The notes beneath the pieces are model-generated. The model searched no databases, was not told where the DNA came from, and saw only the letters and a program-made list of their open reading frames with translations. The position numbers were made by a program, and so were the translations under genes. A stretch of DNA of 10,110 bases from GCA-2716065 sp036123135 (GTDB lineage: Bacteria > Bacteroidota > Bacteroidia > Flavobacteriales_D > Parvicellaceae): assembly GCA_036123135.1 (NCBI GenBank), contig JAZADZ010000035.1:1-10110 (forward strand), read 5' to 3'. This document shows positions 1 through 6,657 of this stretch, in pieces. Every line of letters starts with the position of its first letter. Within the stretch, counting starts at the first letter, position 1.

Positions 1-24
1 CTTTATACCATATTTAAAAGCTAA

Positions 25-2124
25 TCATTCAATTATTTTGAATTCTGTTCTTCTATTTAATGAGTGTGCTTCTTCTTTGTCTATTTCAAGTGTCATTTGC
101 GATATGGCTTCATCGGAATATATCAACTGCTGCTCACCATAGCCTTTATATTCAAATCGCTGATTTTGAAATCCTCCTTTTGAAATCAAATAATCCACCA
201 CTGATTTTGATCGATTTTCTGATAGTATTTGGTTATATTTTGAAGATCCCCGGGCGTCTGTATGTCCTGAAATTTCAATTCTAATGTTAGGATTTTGCTT
301 GAGTAGCTTAATCAATCGATTTAGCTCAGTCTCAGATTCTGGTTTTAGAGAGTATTTATCCAAATCAAAAAAGATGTTTCTTAAAACGATACTCTCTCCC
401 TTTTTAATTTTCTTGAGATAAATGATTTTTTCGTACGTTCTAAAACCAGCGCTCTCAGGAATATCAAAGTTTTCAGAATGAAACAAGTATCCATTAGATT
501 TTACTGCAATTCCATAATTTTTTCCAGCAGGAAGAGAAAGGATGTACTTTCCATTTTCTGAATCATTCGTAAATTCAGAAACTAGAGATTGACTTCCATT
601 GTCGATAAGTTCTATGGCTGAAGCAACAGGCATCTTAGTCTCTGAATCTAAAATCAAACCCTTCAAAATGGATAAATTTTTCAAGTTTACTTTGACTTTT
701 GGCTGAACTAAATCCTGCTCAACGGGTGCTATTGTACTTGCCAATAAATTATCCTCTCCATTGAGAAGAGGAATTTTCTTTGGACCAAGAAAGGTTATAA
801 TGTATAAATCCTTCTCCCCTTCACCATCTTCCCTAAAAGATGAGTAGTATCCTTTTTTTCCACTGGCAGACATTACAAAATGAACATCATCGTCAGGAGT
901 TGAAATTGGATAGCCAATGTTGGTTGGCTTCTTCCATATTCCGTTGGATTGAACACTCGAATAGAAAATATCGTAACCACCCATTCCAGGATGTCCGTTG
1001 GATGAAAAATATATGGTTTTTCCATCTGGATGTTTGTATACTCCTCTTTCGTCGTATTTTGTATTTATTATTGGCCCCATATTGGTTGGTTCACCCCATT
1101 CCATTTTTTGGTCGTCCCAACTGCTTTCCCAAATATCGTGCTTTCCATACCCGCCCTCTCTGTTAGATGAGAAATATAATTTCTTTCCGTCAAATGACAA
1201 ACATGCACTTGTTTCATGGGTGTTTTTCCCATTAATTTTCTTGCCTATACTTTTTGCTTTGGTCCATTTTCCATCAATCTTTTGTGAAACGTAAATATCC
1301 CCCATACCCTTATGTCCATAATAGATAAAAATTGTTCGTCCATCGTTAGATAAACCAGAAGTTGCGTCATGAGATTTTGTGTTTATATTTTCATCAAAAC
1401 CAATGGATTTTACCCAATTTCCATTTTCGTCCTTGTAAGAAGAAAAAATATCCTCCATAAAACCTAAATCTTCGACGTCAACTTCATCTCCGATTCCAGA
1501 AGCTCTCCTTGTAGTAAAAATAATCATGGATTCATCTGCATTGATCATCGGGCTGTATTCAGGATACTTAGTATTAATTTTAGGACCTAAATTATCGATC
1601 CAAACACGAATAGGGTTGGCAACTAATTTTTTAGCAAATCTACAATCAGCAATCATTTTCGAAAGCTCTATCATTTTTTCTTGATCTCCAGAATTCAATA
1701 AAATTCTTTTGTGCTTTTCAAATTCCTTAATTGCATTGTCAAATTCGTACCTGTATTGAAAAGATTTTCCAAGAAAATAGTGGATTTTCGGATCAACTGA
1801 GGGATTTAATCCATATGATTTTTGGAGGTATTCAAGCGCAACAGATTTTTGAAGGGAATACAAGAAACAAGTGCCTAATTTAAAATTAAGTTCTGAAGAA
1901 TTTGGATTGAAATCATTGGCTTTTTGGTAATGTTTTATTGCTCTTGGCCAGAGCGATGGACCAAGTTCATAGATTAAATCTCCCTCTTTAATATTTTTTT
2001 GAGCTTCTTTTAATCCATCCCTTTTATCTTTAGAGAAAAAAGATTTTTCGAAGGGAATATCTTGAGCTTTTGATAAAAAAGCAATCAACAAAAAAATAAT
2101 GATTGTAAAAAACTTAAACCTCAT
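25..2124 (-). CDS. OmpA-family envelope protein with TPR, beta-propeller, CRD and OmpA domains (PorE-like architecture)
   Basis: Predicted secreted, peptidoglycan-anchored periplasmic or outer-membrane protein of 699 residues. A signal peptide covers about residues 1-20 (hydrophobic core, then SKA before QDIP), with no lipobox cysteine. TPR-like helices lie at about 44-165. Five PD40/WD40-type propeller repeats at about 182-445 carry recurring cores such as DGKKLYFSSN and DGKTIYFSSN followed by G-x-D-I. A carboxypeptidase-regulatory-like beta-sandwich lies at about 484-570, and an OmpA C-terminal domain at about 578-699. In the OmpA domain the HTDARG motif (D623) and ENRS (R638) match the residues that bind diaminopimelate in peptidoglycan. 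This domain order is that described for PorE of the Porphyromonas type IX secretion system, but such proteins have many paralogues in Bacteroidota, so the family call is firm and a secretion role is only a possibility. It follows the TPR gene by 6 bases and is probably its operon partner. The stop codon is TGA. Confidence 0.9.
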   Translation of the reverse strand: MRFKFFTIIIFLLIAFLSKAQDIPFEKSFFSKDKRDGLKEAQKNIKEGDLIYELGPSLWPRAIKHYQKANDFNPNSSELNFKLGTCFLYSLQKSVALEYLQKSYGLNPSVDPKIHYFLGKSFQYRYEFDNAIKEFEKHKRILLNSGDQEKMIELSKMIADCRFAKKLVANPIRVWIDNLGPKINTKYPEYSPMINADESMIIFTTRRASGIGDEVDVEDLGFMEDIFSSYKDENGNWVKSIGFDENINTKSHDATSGLSNDGRTIFIYYGHKGMGDIYVSQKIDGKWTKAKSIGKKINGKNTHETSACLSFDGKKLYFSSNREGGYGKHDIWESSWDDQKMEWGEPTNMGPIINTKYDERGVYKHPDGKTIYFSSNGHPGMGGYDIFYSSVQSNGIWKKPTNIGYPISTPDDDVHFVMSASGKKGYYSSFREDGEGEKDLYIITFLGPKKIPLLNGEDNLLASTIAPVEQDLVQPKVKVNLKNLSILKGLILDSETKMPVASAIELIDNGSQSLVSEFTNDSENGKYILSLPAGKNYGIAVKSNGYLFHSENFDIPESAGFRTYEKIIYLKKIKKGESIVLRNIFFDLDKYSLKPESETELNRLIKLLKQNPNIRIEISGHTDARGSSKYNQILSENRSKSVVDYLISKGGFQNQRFEYKGYGEQQLIYSDEAISQMTLEIDKEEAHSLNRRTEFKIIE

Positions 2125-2130
2125 AATAAT

Positions 2131-3213
2131 TTATTTACAAGTTGAATCAAAGTAAGTACTTGCTGCATCCAAACCAAGTTCATGTGCTTTTTTCCAATCT
2201 GAGCAAGCACCATCCAAATCTCTTAACATTTCCTTTGCGATAGCTCGATTATAGAAAGCATATGTATAATTAGGATTAATTTCTATTGCTTGATTTGCAA
2301 AAGAAATTGCTTTTTCCCATTCCTCAAGCCCTATATAGCATGATGCAGTGTTGTTTAATGCATACGAATAATTTGGATTTAATTTTAGGCAACGACTAAA
2401 ATCATTGATTGCAGAAGCATAATCTTCTTTTTGAAATTTTGACATCCCCCTATTGTTGAGAGCAACATAGTAATCAGGATTAATTTTAATTGCCTCATTA
2501 TATGCTCTAATTGACTCATTGTATTTTTTAATCTCTCTGTATGCCGTTCCAAGATTATTGAATGAAAAAGCAAGCATGGGATTAAATTCAACTGCTTTGT
2601 GAAAATCCTTTATGGCTAAATCTATATCTCCTAATTTTAAATGTGTACTTCCACGATCATTGTAAGCATATGCATAATCTTTTTGAAGATCAATGGTAGC
2701 AGTAAAATCCTTTTTCGCTTCAACGTAATTTCCTTCCTGAAAATGTATATTCCCTCGGCTGTAAAAGTATTTGCAGTCTTGATTGTGAATAAGGATAGCC
2801 TTAGAATAATTTTCAATTGCCATTGAATTGAAACGTTGCTTTTTATAAATTTCTGCCAATTGGAAATAGGCAAGATGAAAAGAAGAATCTTTTAGAAGTA
2901 AGCGAGCAAAAATACTTTTTGATGCATCAAAATTTTCTAATTTAAAATGACACAACCCTTTGTTGAAATGAGCTAAAATGAAATTATGATTGTAATTTAG
3001 AGCAGAATCAAATAATGAAATAGCTTCACTAAAGTTACTTTCATTCATCTGTTCTACACCTAAATTATATTTCATTTGTGCATTTGCAGCACTGTCGATT
3101 GCTCCAATTGAATCTAACTTTTTCATAAAATCTTGTTCAGTAATGGAGTCTTGGACTTGTGCATTAAACAACTGAACAAAAAGAAAACTGGCAATAAAAA
3201 GAATTCCTTTCAT
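2131..3213 (-). CDS. Secreted tetratricopeptide-repeat protein, nine contiguous TPR units
   Basis: Protein of 360 residues with an N-terminal signal peptide (residues 1 to about 18, hydrophobic core IASFLFVQLF, likely cut near FNA-QV) and then almost nothing but TPRs. From residue 44 the sequence divides into exact 34-residue units starting at 44, 78, 112, 146, 180, 214, 248, 282 and 316. Each shows the helix A pattern (A-x-x-N-x-G) and the helix B pattern (A-I-x-D/x-F/Y-x-x-A-I-x-x-N-P). The last unit ends in a capping segment with a terminal cysteine. TPR solenoids bind other proteins; no catalytic domain is present. The gene starts the leftward unit and is followed after 6 bases by the OmpA/propeller gene, so it may be a periplasmic partner or scaffold for that protein. 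That partnership is inferred from position only. Its exact ligand cannot be read from sequence. Confidence 0.88.
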   Translation of the reverse strand: MKGILFIASFLFVQLFNAQVQDSITEQDFMKKLDSIGAIDSAANAQMKYNLGVEQMNESNFSEAISLFDSALNYNHNFILAHFNKGLCHFKLENFDASKSIFARLLLKDSSFHLAYFQLAEIYKKQRFNSMAIENYSKAILIHNQDCKYFYSRGNIHFQEGNYVEAKKDFTATIDLQKDYAYAYNDRGSTHLKLGDIDLAIKDFHKAVEFNPMLAFSFNNLGTAYREIKKYNESIRAYNEAIKINPDYYVALNNRGMSKFQKEDYASAINDFSRCLKLNPNYSYALNNTASCYIGLEEWEKAISFANQAIEINPNYTYAFYNRAIAKEMLRDLDGACSDWKKAHELGLDAASTYFDSTCK

Positions 3214-3330
3214 AATCTTAGTTTGTACGCTAAATTTATGAAAACATAAACATTATTCTTTAAACGCCGAGGGTTATTCATCTTTGGTTGTTATCTTCGA
3301 ACCATAAATACATTCAATAGCTTTTAAAAC
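3214..3330. promoter_or_regulatory. Divergent intergenic region between the TPR/OmpA unit and the M42-hemB unit
   Basis: This 117-base gap separates two outward-facing start codons and must hold the promoters for both units. On the plus strand TATCTTCG (3292-3299) is one base from the Bacteroidota -7 consensus TAnnTTTG and would give a leader of about 25 bases, but no TTG sits at the expected -33 position. On the minus strand the palindrome TAAATTTA (3231-3238) is the nearest -7 candidate, also without a -33 partner. A weak 5-base inverted repeat TGGTT/AACCA lies at 3285-3304. No operator is recognisable. Confidence 0.3.
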
Positions 3331-4419
3331 ATGCCTAACACCAAATCATTTATCACAAAAAAGTCCGAAGACTTTCTAAAAAGGTACCTAAACAATGCAT
3401 CTCCAACCGGATTTGAAAGTGAAGGACAAAAAATATGGCTGGATTACATAAAACCCTTCATAGATGATACAATCATCGACACCTATGGAACTGCTGTTGG
3501 CGTAATCAATCCAAAAGCAAAATACAAGGTAGTAATTGAAGCTCACGCTGATGAAATTTCTTGGTTTGTTCATTACATTACCAATGAAGGATTTATCTAT
3601 CTACGAAGAAATGGTGGTAGCGATCATCAGATTGCACCTTCCAAAAGAGTGAATATTCACACCAAAAAAGGAATTGTGAAAGCTGTTTTTGGTTGGCCTG
3701 CTATTCATACTAGGAAATCAAAAGAGGAGACTCCTAAAACAAATAATATTTTTCTTGATTGTGGATGTATATCTAAAGCTGAGGTTGAAAAATTAGGTGT
3801 TCATGTTGGTTGTGTTGTTACCTACGAGGATGAGTTTATGGTTTTAAATAAAAAAAATTATGTCGGAAGAGCCCTTGATAATAGGATGGGTGGGTTTATT
3901 ATTGCTGAAGTTGCAAGAATGTTAAAACAAAACAATAAAACACTACCTTTTGGGCTATATATTACAAATGCCGTTCAGGAAGAAATTGGTTTAAGAGGTG
4001 CACAAATGATTGCTGAAAGAATCCAACCTAATGTCGCCATTGTAACAGATGTTTGTCACGATACTCAAACACCAATGATTAAAAAAATTGAAGAAGGCGA
4101 TTTAGCCTGTGGAAAAGGCCCCGTGTTAACTTATGGACCAGCCGTTCAAAATAACCTACTGGATTTTATTATTTCTACAGCACAAAAGAATAAAATTTCC
4201 TTTCAACGACTTGCTGCATCAAGAAGTACAGGGACAGATACAGATGCATTTGCTTACTCTAACAAAGGGGTAGCATCAGCGCTAATCTCACTTCCTTTGA
4301 GATACATGCACACTACTGTTGAAATGTGCTCTAAAGATGATGTGGAATCGGTCATCAAACTCATATATCATTGCCTCTTAAATTTAAAAAACAACCAAAA
4401 CTTTAGTTATCTCAAGTAA
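3331..4419 (+). CDS. M42-family metallo-aminopeptidase (glutamyl aminopeptidase / endoglucanase M-like)
   Basis: Cytoplasmic dinuclear-metal aminopeptidase, probably a large tetrahedral-type oligomer as known for M42 enzymes, trimming N-terminal residues from peptides. The 362-residue length is typical and there is no signal peptide. All expected metal and catalytic residues can be placed: H72 and D74 in AHADE, bridging D183 in GRALDNRMGG, the catalytic and ligand glutamates E217-E218 in AVQEEIGLRGA, D240 in IVTDVCHD, and H327 in RYMHTTVEM. The usual M42 signature HMDEIGF appears here as HADEISW, a slight variation next to the active site. Substrate preference (acidic, lysyl, broad) is not decidable from sequence. 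It leads a two-gene unit with hemB, 5 bases downstream. Nothing links peptide trimming and heme synthesis directly, so this looks like a housekeeping operon. Confidence 0.92.
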   Translation: MPNTKSFITKKSEDFLKRYLNNASPTGFESEGQKIWLDYIKPFIDDTIIDTYGTAVGVINPKAKYKVVIEAHADEISWFVHYITNEGFIYLRRNGGSDHQIAPSKRVNIHTKKGIVKAVFGWPAIHTRKSKEETPKTNNIFLDCGCISKAEVEKLGVHVGCVVTYEDEFMVLNKKNYVGRALDNRMGGFIIAEVARMLKQNNKTLPFGLYITNAVQEEIGLRGAQMIAERIQPNVAIVTDVCHDTQTPMIKKIEEGDLACGKGPVLTYGPAVQNNLLDFIISTAQKNKISFQRLAASRSTGTDTDAFAYSNKGVASALISLPLRYMHTTVEMCSKDDVESVIKLIYHCLLNLKNNQNFSYLK

Positions 4420-4424
4420 ACAGT

Positions 4425-5396
4425 ATGAATCAGCGTCCTCGTAGAAATAGAAAGTCAATTTCGATTAGAAGAATGGTTCAAGAAACCAATCTTACAATCT
4501 CAGATTTTATCTATCCGTTATTTGTTGTCTCTGGAAACAAAATAAAGCAAGAAATTTCATCTATGCCTAATGTTTACAGATGGTCAATTGATTTACTTCT
4601 TAAAGAAGTTGAAGAGTGCATTAATTTAGGAATTGAAAATTTTGTTCTGTTTCCAGCAGTTGAAGAAAATTTAAAAGATAAAATTGCAAGCTACAGTTAC
4701 CAATCAGACAATTTTTATCTCACCGCCATTTCTAGAATAAAAACCAATTTCCCACATGTTAGCTTAATGAGTGATGTTGCAATGGACCCTTATTCTTCTG
4801 ATGGACATGATGGCTTTGTTGAGAATGGTGAAATTATTAACGATAAGACACTCCCAATTCTATCAAAAATGTCTATCGCTCAAGCTCAAGCCGGAATTGA
4901 TATTATCGGTCCTTCTGACATGATGGATGGCAGAGTTGGTTACATAAGAAAAGAATTGGACAATGAGGGATTTCAGAACACAAGTATAATGAGCTACACT
5001 GCAAAATATGCTAGTGCTTTCTATGGGCCATTTAGAGATGCTCTTGATTCGGCACCCAAACATGGAGATAAAAAAACATATCAGATGAATCCAGCCAACA
5101 TTAAAGAAGCAATGATTGAGGCTGAATTGGATGCTTTTGAAGGAGCAGATTTTTTAATGGTCAAACCAGCACTGTGTTATTTAGATGTTATTCACCAACT
5201 AAAAAATAACTTTGATTTACCAATATCAGCTTATAATGTCAGCGGAGAATATGCAATGATTCATGCAGCAGCAAATAATGGCTGGTTGGACTATAACGCA
5301 GCTTTTCAGGAGTCAGTATTGAGCATCAAAAGAGCTGGTGCGGATGTAATTCTTAGCTATTTTGCAAAAGATTTTGCAAAATTAAACGGTAAATAG
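4425..5396 (+). CDS. hemB: Porphobilinogen synthase (delta-aminolevulinic acid dehydratase)
   Basis: Condenses two molecules of 5-aminolevulinate into porphobilinogen, the second common step of tetrapyrrole (heme) synthesis, in the cytoplasm. The 323-residue length is standard. Both Schiff-base lysines are present: K194 in SYTAKYASAFYGPFR and K247 in MVKPALCYLD, with the conserved GPSDMMDGRVGYIR segment at 162-175 and the C-terminal VSGEYAMI motif. The metal loop reads SDVAMDPYSSDGHDG (116-130). The three cysteines of zinc-dependent enzymes are absent and replaced by aspartate, alanine and aspartate positions, as in the magnesium/potassium-type enzymes such as that of Pseudomonas. It lies 5 bases after the M42 peptidase gene and is probably cotranscribed. 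It ends 3 bases from the stop of the convergent yaaA. Confidence 0.96.
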   Translation: MNQRPRRNRKSISIRRMVQETNLTISDFIYPLFVVSGNKIKQEISSMPNVYRWSIDLLLKEVEECINLGIENFVLFPAVEENLKDKIASYSYQSDNFYLTAISRIKTNFPHVSLMSDVAMDPYSSDGHDGFVENGEIINDKTLPILSKMSIAQAQAGIDIIGPSDMMDGRVGYIRKELDNEGFQNTSIMSYTAKYASAFYGPFRDALDSAPKHGDKKTYQMNPANIKEAMIEAELDAFEGADFLMVKPALCYLDVIHQLKNNFDLPISAYNVSGEYAMIHAAANNGWLDYNAAFQESVLSIKRAGADVILSYFAKDFAKLNGK

Positions 5397-5404
5397 AATT
5401 TACC
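5388..5404. terminator. Compact inverted repeat spanning both stop codons of convergent hemB and yaaA
   Basis: GGTAAAT (5388-5394) and ATTTACC (5398-5404) form a perfect 7-base stem with a 3-base loop. The hairpin covers the hemB stop (5394-5396) and the yaaA stop (5400-5402). With only 3 bases between the genes, any terminator has to overlap coding sequence, and this symmetrical element could serve both directions. The stem is AT-rich with no long T tract, though the minus-strand exit is T-rich (TTTAATTTTG), so intrinsic termination would be weak. Confidence 0.35.
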
Positions 5405-6158
5405 TTACAAACACCAACTCGCTTTCGTTCGAAATACTTGGTATATACTTATATCCTTCATAGTCAAACGCCAATAGGTCATTTTTTTTAGAAATTTTAT
5501 GTTCTAATATGAACCTAGTCATTAATCCCCTAGCCTTTTTCGCATGAGCCATCACTATTTTATACTGCCCGGATTTATTTTCTTTAAAGCTGCAGGAAAC
5601 AAGTTTTCCCTTAAGTATTTTGGTATTAATGGCTTTAAAATATTCATTACTTGCTAAGTTAACAACCCATTCTTCAGCTTCAATTTCAGCATTTAACGTA
5701 TTGGTTATCTGGTCTCCCCAAAACTTGTAGAGATTTGAAGAACGATCAATTTCTAGTTTGGTACCCATCTCTAAGCGGTAGGGATGAATAAAATCAAATG
5801 GTCTTAGAACTCCATATAAACCACTTAAAATTCTCAAAACATCTTGACTGTACTCTTGAACTGAATTTGTCAAATTGGCAAAGTCTAATCCTTTGTAGGC
5901 TGCACCAGAAAACATCCAACCACATGGACTAGCATTTTTTTCATTGAAGGGAACACTCCAAGATTGGAAACGATTGAAATTCAGCTCAGCAATTTGATTA
6001 CTAACCCCCATTAATTCTTTAATTTGGCTAGGTTTCATTTTTTTAAGACTTCCAATAAGTTTTTCAGATTGATTTAGCAAAGTAGGCTGAGAAAAAGAAC
6101 AATTAGATATTGATACATTCTCGTTCAAAGATTTTGCAGGAGATAATAAAATTTTCAT
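5400..6158 (-). CDS. yaaA: YaaA-family peroxide stress response protein (DUF328/UPF0246)
   Basis: Cytoplasmic protein of 252 residues, the normal length for the family. In Escherichia coli YaaA lowers intracellular free iron during hydrogen peroxide stress and so limits Fenton damage to DNA and protein; it has a DNA-binding fold in structural work. Family hallmarks are clear: the start MKILLSPAKSLNE, the central SGLYGVLRPFDFIHPYRLEM segment (near residues 111-131), NLASNEYFKAI, the HAKKARGLMTRF motif, and the C-terminal AFDYEGYKY. The gene converges on hemB, so a heme-synthesis gene and an iron-management gene meet tail to tail. It diverges from msrB, another oxidative-damage gene, across a 118-base gap with a good -7 motif for yaaA. 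The family assignment is secure. The peroxide role is carried over from E. coli. Confidence 0.93.
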   Translation of the reverse strand: MKILLSPAKSLNENVSISNCSFSQPTLLNQSEKLIGSLKKMKPSQIKELMGVSNQIAELNFNRFQSWSVPFNEKNASPCGWMFSGAAYKGLDFANLTNSVQEYSQDVLRILSGLYGVLRPFDFIHPYRLEMGTKLEIDRSSNLYKFWGDQITNTLNAEIEAEEWVVNLASNEYFKAINTKILKGKLVSCSFKENKSGQYKIVMAHAKKARGLMTRFILEHKISKKNDLLAFDYEGYKYIPSISNESELVFVR

Positions 6159-6276
6159 TTAGAAATGATTTGAAATTTTAAGTTTACGCTATCGTTTTTT
6201 TAAATTTTTACAAAAAAACACACACCAAATATAGAATTAAGTTTCAAAATTTTTAATTTGATGAAAATTTAATGAG
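6159..6276. promoter_or_regulatory. Divergent yaaA/msrB intergenic region with a -7 element for yaaA
   Basis: A very AT-rich 118-base gap. On the minus strand TATATTTG (plus-strand 6226-6233) fits the Bacteroidota -7 consensus TAnnTTTG exactly and would start a yaaA transcript with a leader of roughly 60 bases. No TTG lies at the standard -33 distance; the nearest, at 6245-6247, is only 11 bases away. For msrB the plus-strand TAATTTG (6254-6260) is a shortened match just before the start codon. The octamer TTAAGTTT occurs twice (6178-6185 and 6238-6245), probably by chance in such AT-rich DNA. No recognisable OxyR or PerR box was found. Confidence 0.4.
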
Positions 6277-6657
6277 TTGGAAAAAGACTGGAAAAAAATT
6301 CTCTCCGAAGAGGAATTTAGAATACTTAGAGAGAAGGGAACTGAAAGACCATTCTCTGGAAAGTTTAACAATCATTTTGAGCAAGGCATTTACACTTGTA
6401 AAGCCTGCAACAAAGAGCTTTTCGATTCTTCTATGAAATTCGATTCAGGATGCGGATGGCCAAGTTTTGACAATGAATCGAAAAATGCAAACATTGAAAA
6501 AATAAAAGATTCGAGCTATGGTATGATTAGAACTGAGATTGTTTGTTCAAACTGTAAATCACATCTCGGCCATTTATTCAATGACGGCCCAACCGAAACT
6601 AGCCTGAGATATTGTGTGAATTCTGTAAGTATTGACTTTAAAAACGATAAGAAATGA
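6277..6657 (+). CDS. msrB: Peptide-methionine (R)-S-oxide reductase
   Basis: Reduces methionine-R-sulfoxide in oxidised proteins back to methionine using thioredoxin. Single-domain cytoplasmic form of 126 residues. The four zinc cysteines are present as C41/C44 (YTCKAC) and C90/C93 (VCSNC). The catalytic cysteine is C113 in RYCVNSVSI, the likely resolving cysteine is C59 in SGCGWPSF, and the histidines of HLGHLF (96, 99) line the active site. The only usable in-frame start is TTG at 6277, because an in-frame TGA lies at 6262. An ATG at 6272 is in another frame. The residues right after TTG (EKDWKKILSEEEF) already fit the family N-terminus, which supports TTG or a small upstream deletion. The 3' end overlaps the ATP-grasp start as ATGA, which suggests translational coupling. 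It faces yaaA across a shared control region. Confidence 0.93.
   Translation: MEKDWKKILSEEEFRILREKGTERPFSGKFNNHFEQGIYTCKACNKELFDSSMKFDSGCGWPSFDNESKNANIEKIKDSSYGMIRTEIVCSNCKSHLGHLFNDGPTETSLRYCVNSVSIDFKNDKK

Noticed and set aside
1..24. Possible terminator after the OmpA/propeller gene.
   Set aside because: Only 24 bases are available before the window edge and they contain no hairpin.
840..1294. Plus-strand open frames opposite the OmpA/propeller gene.
   Set aside because: They are antisense shadows of the repeated propeller coding sequence, with no recognisable domains and no promoter.
5360..5381. Two tandem copies of the palindrome TTTTGCAAAA at a 12-base spacing near the 3' end of hemB.
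   Set aside because: They encode the repeated residues FAK-D-FAK, and the first FAKD lies in a conserved part of HemB. Codon choice explains the repeat, so a binding site or terminator is not needed.
6178..6245. Direct repeat TTAAGTTT in the yaaA/msrB intergenic region as a possible operator.
   Set aside because: An 8-base AT-rich repeat in a 118-base AT-rich region is expected by chance, and no symmetry or extended match supports it.
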